Source: Streptomyces sp. R41 (GTDB lineage: Bacteria; Actinomycetota; Actinomycetes; Streptomycetales; Streptomycetaceae). From it: a stretch of 64,000 nt of DNA. The stretch spans positions 6,493,001 to 6,557,000 of the forward strand of contig NZ_CP163443.1 of the NCBI RefSeq assembly GCF_041053055.1, given 5' to 3'. Every line of letters begins with the position of its first letter. Position 1 is the stretch's first letter. This document shows, piece by piece, positions 59,901 through 64,000 of this stretch. The notes beneath the pieces are model-generated. The model was not told the DNA's origin, did no database searches, and was given only the letters and a program-made list of their open reading frames with translations. The translations under genes and the position numbers were made by a program.

Positions 59901-62703
59901 GTACGACTACAACGAGCTGGGCAAGCAGACGACGCGGACCATCACCTCGGCGGGCGGCTCTTCGGACCGCACGATGTCCTGGTCGTACTACCCGGACGGC
60001 ACGCTGAAGTCCCGCTCGGACGACGGCGTCCCGGTGGGCAAGTCGGTGGTTCTGGTGGACAACTCCGACACACAGACCATCGCGAAGACCGGCACCTGGA
60101 CGAAGGGAGACATCGCCGGCCAGCAGGGCTACAACCACGAGACCCACGCCTCGGGCACGGGTACGGACGCCTTCACGTGGACGCTCAACATCCCCAAGGA
60201 CGGCACGTACGCCGCGTACGTGAAGTTCCCCAAGGTGACGGGCGCCGCGACGACGGCCAAGTACAGGCTGACGTACGACGGCGGCACGGTCGACAAGACG
60301 ATCGATCAGAACGCGACCGCGAACCAGGGCACCTGGGTCTCGCTGGGCTCATACGCCTTCAAGCAGGGCAACGCGGCCAAGCTGCAGCTGTTCCAGAACA
60401 GCGGCGGCACGGTGGTCGCGGACGGCGTCAAACTCGTCCGTGACACCAGCGGCGACCCGGCGGACACGGAGAAGAAGAACTTCTCCTACTCCTACGACAT
60501 CAACGGCAATCTGACCCAGATCGGCGACTCGTCGTCGGCGGCGAAGATCGACACCTACGCGATCACCTACACGGACATCAACCAGGTCCAGAAGGTGAGC
60601 GAGTCGCTGTCCGGGGTGGAGAAGAAGGCCACGTCGTACACCTACGATCTGGACGGTCTGCTCGACTCGGTCACGCACCCGGACCAGTTCTCCAAGTACA
60701 CGTACGACCTGCGCAACCTGGTCAAGACGGTCTCGGTCGGCAAGTCCGCCACGGACGCCTCGCCCAAGGTCACGTCGTACACCTACACCGACCGCGGTCT
60801 GAAGCTCCAGGAGACCAAGGCCAACGGCAACACCATCGACTACGCGTACTACCTGGACGCGGCGCAGAAGTCGTCGACCGAGAAGAAGCCCAACGGCACC
60901 CTCGTCGCTTCGCACGCCTACACCTACGACCCCAACGGGAACAAGTCGCAGGACGTGGCGAAGAAGATGAACGCCGACGACCACACGGCGTACCTGTCGT
61001 CCACCACGGACTACATGTACGACCCGGCCGACCGGCTGAAGCAGTCGGTGAAGACGGGCAACGGGGCGGACACGGAGACATACGTCCACGACGCCAACGC
61101 CAACGTCATCAGCCAGACGGTCAACAACACCACGACCACCTACAACTACGACCGCAACCGCCTGCTGAGCGCCACCACCGGAACATCCACGGCCAACTAC
61201 AACTACGACCCGTTCGGCCGCCAGGAATCGGTGACGGCGGACGGAAAGATCGTTTCCCGAAGTGTGTACGACGGCTTCGACCACGTCGTGGAGTCCCAGA
61301 AGGCGGACTCGGCGGGTGTGCTGAAGTCGACCACCTACACCTTCGACCCGATGGACCGCACCGCGTCCAAGACCGCCGACGGCAAGACCACCGACTACAG
61401 CTACCTGGGCCTGTCCAGCCAGGTGCTGGACGAGGAGGTCGCCGGCACGCTGACCAAGTCGTACCAGTACAGCCCCTGGGGCGAGCGCCTCTCCCAGGAG
61501 AAGCACAACACGGACGGTACGACGGAGGACGGCTACTACGGCTACAACGGCCACACCGACGTCGAAACCCTGACGGACAAGAACGGCGACACGAAGGCGA
61601 CGTACGGCTACACGGCCTACGGCTCCGACGACAAGTCCGAGTTCACCGGCATCGACAAGCCGGATGCGGCCGACCCCACGAAGGAGGCGTACAACCCCTA
61701 CCGCTTCAACGCCAAGCGCTGGGACGCCCAGTCCGGCACCTACGACATGGGCTTCCGCAACTACGACCCCGGGCTCAATCGCTTCACGAGCCGGGACATG
61801 TACAACGGCGCCCTGTCCGACATGAACTTGGGCGCAGACCCGTACACCAGCAACCGGTACGCGTTCGCCGGCGGCAACCCTGCCAGCTGTGTCGAACTCG
61901 ACGGGCACATGCTCGTCGCGGACGGCGGCGGCGGTGGCGGGGACACCCGCTCGGGTGACGGAGCACCGCCCAAGGACGACACGTACGACAACTGGTTCTG
62001 GGGCCAGCTCCGGGACATCGCGAGCGAACTCGCCTCCGAGAACTCGACGGCCATCGTCGGGCGCATCTTCGGGAACGTTCTCGGCTGGAACACCACACCG
62101 CGGGGCTCCGGGGAGACCGCCTACGACGAGCTGCACCCCAACTACGACAAGGGGCTGCTCACCCGGCCCGGTTACCAGGCCGAGATCGGCCAGGGGGACA
62201 CCTGGCCGGTTCACAAGGACAACTGCGAGGCAGGGAACAGCGCGGCCTATTACATGCCGCTGGACGGGATGGGGCGTGCCCAAGGCATTCACGCGTGCCT
62301 GACCGAGGGTGACTTCGGTTACGTGACCGGAAAGGGCGAATACCGGGGCAACACCAGTTCCTGGATCTTCGGCAGCCCGACTCCGTTCCCGCCGGACCGC
62401 GAGTCGACCCCCCGCGGATTCATCAGTGGCCTGATGCAGCGAGGACATATTCTGGCGAATCAGCTCGGCGGTACCGGGCTTGATAGAAGGAATCTCCTGC
62501 CTCTCTACACCGCGGTCAACAGTCCCCGGATGAGCAAGGTGGAGAAGGTGGTTGCCGACCGGATAGCCAACCACGAGACGATGTACTACGAGGTGACCGC
62601 GGGATACACGGGAGACAATCTCGTTCCGGATTCCGTGACCATTCAGTGGTGGAGCATGACAACAGGGGAGAGTGATATGGTGCGCCTACCCAACTCTCCG
62701 TGA
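53947..62703 (+). CDS. Giant RHS-repeat polymorphic toxin with a C-terminal DNA/RNA non-specific endonuclease
   Basis: 2,918 residues from GTG 53947 (AGAGAGGG eight bases upstream). Signal peptide (VISCLVVSAVVSTALPQFAYA); a DNRLRE-type domain (residues ~320-640) that is interrupted by a golvesin-like domain (about 465-570); a second DNRLRE domain (about 770-950); many YD/RHS repeats (about 1240-2560); a second golvesin-like insertion (about 2030-2165); the RHS-associated core (NPYRFNAKRWDAQSGTYDMGFRNYDPGLNRFTSRD, about 2580-2615). The last 250 residues hold RGHILANQLGGTGLDRRNLLPLY (His2834) and NSPRMSKVE, characteristic of Endonuclease_NS_2 toxins. The next gene is a SUKH immunity protein. 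Confidence 0.93.
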   Translation: MKVRYGRVISCLVVSAVVSTALPQFAYAASSKEDDGGKGVVDTLKGWFSDDDGGGHDKPPSHDELDIADRQKLPKGKNAPKATRVKELKSRRTADARFWQMSDGSVQAELSAVPTSYRDGTGKKAAWKSIDTAVRDSGAKGFEFSNTTNNGRSWFGKNADRLVRFAAPDGRSVTLGLDGADGSLKPKAKGSTVTYEDVAKGTDLAYAVGPGRVKENITLTERPTGPLKFTFTLDTDGLTPKARKDGSIALYGELPHTPELVIPAPYMTDAKKADKSVFGKTYSTKVSQKLTRDGKSWKLTVAPDTKWLAAKERQYPVVIDPTITIAPSPTDSQDTMVLSDQASTNFNTTWKLSAGKTDTGISRSLIKFPLSEIPSGTKIDSARLEMYFDQAHTTNANDVTIGAYRATGAWTESTATWTNTSSLVGELSGTSVQVDDGDAGTTAAVGSWPASTSSLAQYGINADYRSNKDTVAGDTYTWQPNIKDTASYRVDAHYVAATDRATNAPYTVTSKDGTATYTVNQQSGTNGVWTSLNGGSQINFNKGTAGKVVLGDGPASSTTAVIADAVRFVNPASIVKNVGEYNQWHKFPVTDTVQQWLDGTSTNNGFVLKATDETAAAPTGGPRYESGDGDYGGETATIPRLTVTYGTVGTALNSPTVVHSTGPELSWKAYTNTTGDSGLDPVEYQLHRSTQQVFTPSAATLVAPIDKSVTAYTDTTATPTPDSSSEEIGRSYYYQLAVKTKNGQLLGSPTRIVGVPKAGRTMRLIQGTSGVTDTTLSSGQPTTNEDTIASFGVGQKWLEVGNNSTTYGKARAAMKFTTSSIPTTATVLESRLFMWGAETTTDTNGAIYELHGLTKDFDETTATWNNATSSTAWTAPGGDFSGTVSDTVAQVSEVGRHWWDATSLTQGWIKTPTTNKGALVKLKDETTTGPQERSLFLSSEAPDPQLGPLLRVIYVDSTTDDTYYAPQTPARMTPNSTYTVDMTVTNTTSAAWAAGERVMSYTWKLPDGTDVTTGGNQLSTAIPALSPGQSATIQAQVKTPINSDEGNKRTDYVLGWDIKKVSDGSWLSAGTGGIPSLKQNVAVEDPTSNALGLEKFYSYTGKNTGAGSTVMNNLASGNSVWSYNAFTNPGRGLTTFARFAYNSLDTSDTVLGAGWSGQAAGPIRLGAPLDFHPNPNPTEIRLPDGDGTTHVFTKQADGTWKAPAGVHYRVTMKAGLDCTPNKDPIPDAWTLTRPDGTRFLFGCDGYMTSAVDKNGNTQTYTYEERKSNNKPTKFLTYITDPAGRQSLTVDYYKKGDASYDYIDDTGAKVTGTNLTNSKIYDHVKSMTDISGSVTGLPTRKVSFYYTTKGLLGQFTDGDGSSQPKVFKFTYDATQGNKNVKLVKATDPRGHGTQLAYYAPQTGDDPKYHWWTKTITDRLNGDTGFVYAADTANTKFTDTTVTDAESHAIKYVTDDFGRPVQTTNAKSQTTKMSWDADNNVTYLEENNGAKTAYCYDQKTGYPLWQRDAENNKAGVPDQTATCVSDTSKWPANAAKFEYQTRADGFSADLFRKTSPEGRAWQFGYDSFGNLKTVTDPKGVATTSVPDDYTTKYDYDAYGELTKATDANGNPTTYSGFGPAGYPDTITDAKTNATKFVYDDRGQVTQVTDANQKVTTQTYDTFGRPLVNTVPKGTGVVITTPAPEYDENDNVTKSTAPNGAVSTAVYDNADQVSSATAPANNQTSPRTSTYTYDKVGNLKTTTEPKGTATTSDATDYVTTNNYDEIYQLTSVVNAKDDKISYEYDNVGNVTKVIDPNKNATADATDYSSKTDYDLDHRVTVVTDAAGKTSKKGYDKDGLVTSATDAENNTTLVTYDERGKQTEVKVPHDGTSTITYRTSKYEYDQVGNVTKVFTPRATAAGSTDAFTQRTDYDELNRPTKRYQPYDPADSRYNNPNIYTETAYDKVGRVAKTSLPPSDGETVRNDTTYAYYDNGWVRSSTDPWDITTTYDYNELGKQTTRTITSAGGSSDRTMSWSYYPDGTLKSRSDDGVPVGKSVVLVDNSDTQTIAKTGTWTKGDIAGQQGYNHETHASGTGTDAFTWTLNIPKDGTYAAYVKFPKVTGAATTAKYRLTYDGGTVDKTIDQNATANQGTWVSLGSYAFKQGNAAKLQLFQNSGGTVVADGVKLVRDTSGDPADTEKKNFSYSYDINGNLTQIGDSSSAAKIDTYAITYTDINQVQKVSESLSGVEKKATSYTYDLDGLLDSVTHPDQFSKYTYDLRNLVKTVSVGKSATDASPKVTSYTYTDRGLKLQETKANGNTIDYAYYLDAAQKSSTEKKPNGTLVASHAYTYDPNGNKSQDVAKKMNADDHTAYLSSTTDYMYDPADRLKQSVKTGNGADTETYVHDANANVISQTVNNTTTTYNYDRNRLLSATTGTSTANYNYDPFGRQESVTADGKIVSRSVYDGFDHVVESQKADSAGVLKSTTYTFDPMDRTASKTADGKTTDYSYLGLSSQVLDEEVAGTLTKSYQYSPWGERLSQEKHNTDGTTEDGYYGYNGHTDVETLTDKNGDTKATYGYTAYGSDDKSEFTGIDKPDAADPTKEAYNPYRFNAKRWDAQSGTYDMGFRNYDPGLNRFTSRDMYNGALSDMNLGADPYTSNRYAFAGGNPASCVELDGHMLVADGGGGGGDTRSGDGAPPKDDTYDNWFWGQLRDIASELASENSTAIVGRIFGNVLGWNTTPRGSGETAYDELHPNYDKGLLTRPGYQAEIGQGDTWPVHKDNCEAGNSAAYYMPLDGMGRAQGIHACLTEGDFGYVTGKGEYRGNTSSWIFGSPTPFPPDRESTPRGFISGLMQRGHILANQLGGTGLDRRNLLPLYTAVNSPRMSKVEKVVADRIANHETMYYEVTAGYTGDNLVPDSVTIQWWSMTTGESDMVRLPNSP

Positions 62704-62728
62704 CCCGCACTCTTTAAGGGTCGCGGGT

Positions 62729-62761
62729 GGGGCAGGAGTTCTGCGAAAGAACTCCTGCCCC
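62729..62761 (+). terminator. Strong hairpin between toxin and immunity genes
   Basis: Perfect 14-bp stem GGGGCAGGAGTTCT / AGAACTCCTGCCCC with a five-base loop, 25 bases after the toxin stop. Confidence 0.88.
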
Positions 62762-62786
62762 GCAGGTATGACTCTGAGGAGTGACC

Positions 62787-63335
62787 GTGTGGATTGATCA
62801 GCTGCTCTCCGCCGTTCGCTGGCAGCCCCTTGATCTGCCGATGAACTGGGCGCGGGTCGAGGGTGAACTCGGGGTGGCCCTGCCGAGTGACTACAAGCGG
62901 TTGTGCGAGTCGTTCGGGCCCGGCGAGTTCTCGGAATACCTGGACGTCTTTTGCGTGAATGAGGGTCCGGGTCCCGATATCCTGAAGCAGTGGCGCGCGT
63001 GTGTCGACGCAGCGGCCGACAGGGAGGTCCCGGAGCGGCCGCATCCCTTGTTCGCGCCGTACCAGATCTTCGAACGGGACCGGCCCGCAGGCCTGATTCC
63101 CTGGGGTGTCACCCAGACGGAATGCGAATTCCATTGGCTGGCGGATTCCGGAGATCCAGACAAGTGGCCGATCTTCGCCAGGTTCACGGATTCCGACTGG
63201 GATCATTTCGACATCTCGACCGGAGAGTTCGTCGTGCGAGTCCTGACCGATCGGGAATTCCGCCCGTATTCCGTGGCCGGCATCTTTCCCGAGCCGTACT
63301 TTCAGCCGCTTCCTCAGCTTCCGGGGAGTGCGTGA
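62787..63335 (+). CDS. SMI1/KNR4 (SUKH)-family immunity protein
   Basis: 182 residues from GTG 62787 (GAGGAG five bases upstream; an in-frame GTG at 62781 overlaps that site). The SUKH signature is present: WARVEGELGVALPSDYKRLCESFGPGEFSEYLDVF, then WGVTQTECEFHWLADSGDPDKWPIFARF. SUKH proteins are the commonest immunity proteins of polymorphic toxins. It lies directly downstream of the RHS nuclease and should bind and block that tip. Lower GC content than the surrounding genes is consistent with horizontal exchange of the toxin tip and immunity gene. Confidence 0.9.
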   Translation: MWIDQLLSAVRWQPLDLPMNWARVEGELGVALPSDYKRLCESFGPGEFSEYLDVFCVNEGPGPDILKQWRACVDAAADREVPERPHPLFAPYQIFERDRPAGLIPWGVTQTECEFHWLADSGDPDKWPIFARFTDSDWDHFDISTGEFVVRVLTDREFRPYSVAGIFPEPYFQPLPQLPGSA

Positions 63336-63395
63336 GGGCAATGGAAACGCCAACTCCGGCGTTTCGACCAGCATCGATATGAGGGATTTGCTGTG

Positions 63396-64000
63396 ATGGA
63401 CGGGTGGGGGCCGCAGGCGTACGGGTCTCAGCAACCGGCCGCCGCGCACTACGGGTGGCCACAGCCGCCGGTGGCGCGCCGTGCGGGCAGTCGCGTGCCG
63501 TTGGTGGTGGCGTTGGGGGTCATGGTGGTCGGCATGGTGCTCGCGGTGGTCAGCATCCTGGTGACCGGGGGCGAGACGGCGGGCTACCGGACGTGGCACC
63601 AGCAGAGCGGGGCGATGGAACCGACGTATCCCGAGGGGAGCGACGTCCCGGTGAAGCCCATCGACGGTTCGGGCGTCCGGCGCGGTGACGTGGTCCTGTT
63701 CTCTGCACGTGACTGGGGCGCCGACAGCGTCTTCATGATGCGGGTGATAGCTGTCGGCGGCGATCAGGTCGTCATCGACGAGCCCGGGAGGGTGAAGGTC
63801 AACGGCAAGATCCTGCGGGAGCCGTACCTCTTCAAGAGCGGCCCCTATTTCGCCCCTCCCGTGGAGGTCACCGTGCCCGAGAGCCGGCTCTTCCTCCTCG
63901 GCGACCACCGTGTGGCTGCGGCGGACTCACGCGCCCACCTCTCTGAGAACAGCGGAACCATCGCCCGCTCTGCCGTCGTCGGCATGGCGGTGGACCACGC
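63396..64000 (+). CDS. Signal peptidase I-like protein with both catalytic residues replaced (partial)
   Basis: The first 201 residues are in the window. A Pro/Gln-rich cytoplasmic tail and one transmembrane helix (LVVALGVMVVGMVLAVVSIL) lead to an S26-type domain. The box that should read S-x-SMxP is SGAMEPTY, with Ala73 where the nucleophilic Ser belongs; the lysine box reads FMMRVIAVGGD, with Met115 in place of the general-base Lys; the last box GDHRVAAADSR is nearly normal. The enzyme fold is kept but the dyad is gone, so it should not cleave signal peptides. GAGGGA lies nine bases before the ATG. Confidence 0.85.
   Translation, partial: MDGWGPQAYGSQQPAAAHYGWPQPPVARRAGSRVPLVVALGVMVVGMVLAVVSILVTGGETAGYRTWHQQSGAMEPTYPEGSDVPVKPIDGSGVRRGDVVLFSARDWGADSVFMMRVIAVGGDQVVIDEPGRVKVNGKILREPYLFKSGPYFAPPVEVTVPESRLFLLGDHRVAAADSRAHLSENSGTIARSAVVGMAVDH

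Noticed and set aside
55906..60147. A 1,413-codon open frame antisense to the RHS gene
   Set aside because: It is the shadow of a long GC-rich gene read in the opposite direction, with composition and repeats derived from the RHS sequence and no domain or ribosome-binding site.

Overview
The window is a stretch of Streptomyces chromosome, probably from the conserved core. The DNA is very GC-rich with strong third-position G/C bias, GTG and TTG starts are common, and many gene families seen here are typical of Streptomyces (an SCO4848-type small membrane protein, DUF4328, a sdhCDAB operon with actinobacterial features, DprE1/DprE2, SUKH-type immunity next to a giant RHS protein). No tRNA, rRNA, CRISPR array, intact insertion sequence or prophage was recognised.

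Layout. 1-3.1 kb: end of a MocR-type regulator, a long palindromic repeat, an EamA-like membrane protein, a small lipoprotein, and a decayed glutathionylspermidine-synthase-like gene. 3.1-6.1 kb: rocD (ornithine aminotransferase) and glyA behind a ZTP riboswitch. 6.1-9.3 kb: an ECF sigma factor unit on the minus strand (sigma factor, membrane partner, two related secreted/anchored proteins), with two near-identical promoter sequences that suggest autoregulation. 9.4-11.2 kb: trpS and a 2'-5' RNA ligase family protein. 11.3-16.8 kb: a divergent cluster (dprE2-dprE1 against PAP2-ubiA-gtrA-yihY) holding homologues of every step of decaprenylphosphoryl-arabinose synthesis, a mycobacterial cell-wall pathway. 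16.8-19.9 kb: D-Ala-D-Ala carboxypeptidase, a small membrane protein and a metallophosphoesterase.

19.9-21.4 kb is scarred: a truncated pentapeptide-repeat protein abuts a truncated and frameshifted conserved gene. 21.4-30.7 kb: an oligopeptide-binding protein, an RsbW-like ATPase, an LTA-synthase/sulfatase-like membrane enzyme, a two-component system, and an MMPL exporter with an extra C-terminal domain. 30.7-36.8 kb: a TetR-controlled three-gene operon with two perfect palindromic operators, a VOC protein, a Uma2 nuclease-like protein, gene remnants, and several unknown membrane proteins. 36.9-40.4 kb: sdhCDAB. 40.6-47.4 kb: an OHCU-decarboxylase-like protein, a GH20 hexosaminidase, several uncharacterised proteins and an MFS exporter. 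47.5-53.6 kb: three stacked terminator hairpins, then two secreted peptidoglycan-recognition amidases with FG-GAP repeats and an MmpS-like protein. 53.7-63.3 kb: a 2,918-residue RHS polymorphic toxin ending in a DNA/RNA non-specific endonuclease domain, followed by a SUKH-family immunity gene. The window ends inside a signal peptidase I homologue that has lost both catalytic residues.

A recurring oddity is short tandem duplication of gene 3' ends, often including the stop codon (6930 gene, dprE2, dprE1, the RsbW-like gene, the MMPL gene). Two genes carry the rare Leu codon TTA (codon 22 of the 6114-6851 gene and codon 157 of the 44189-44689 gene) and so may depend on the bldA tRNA.
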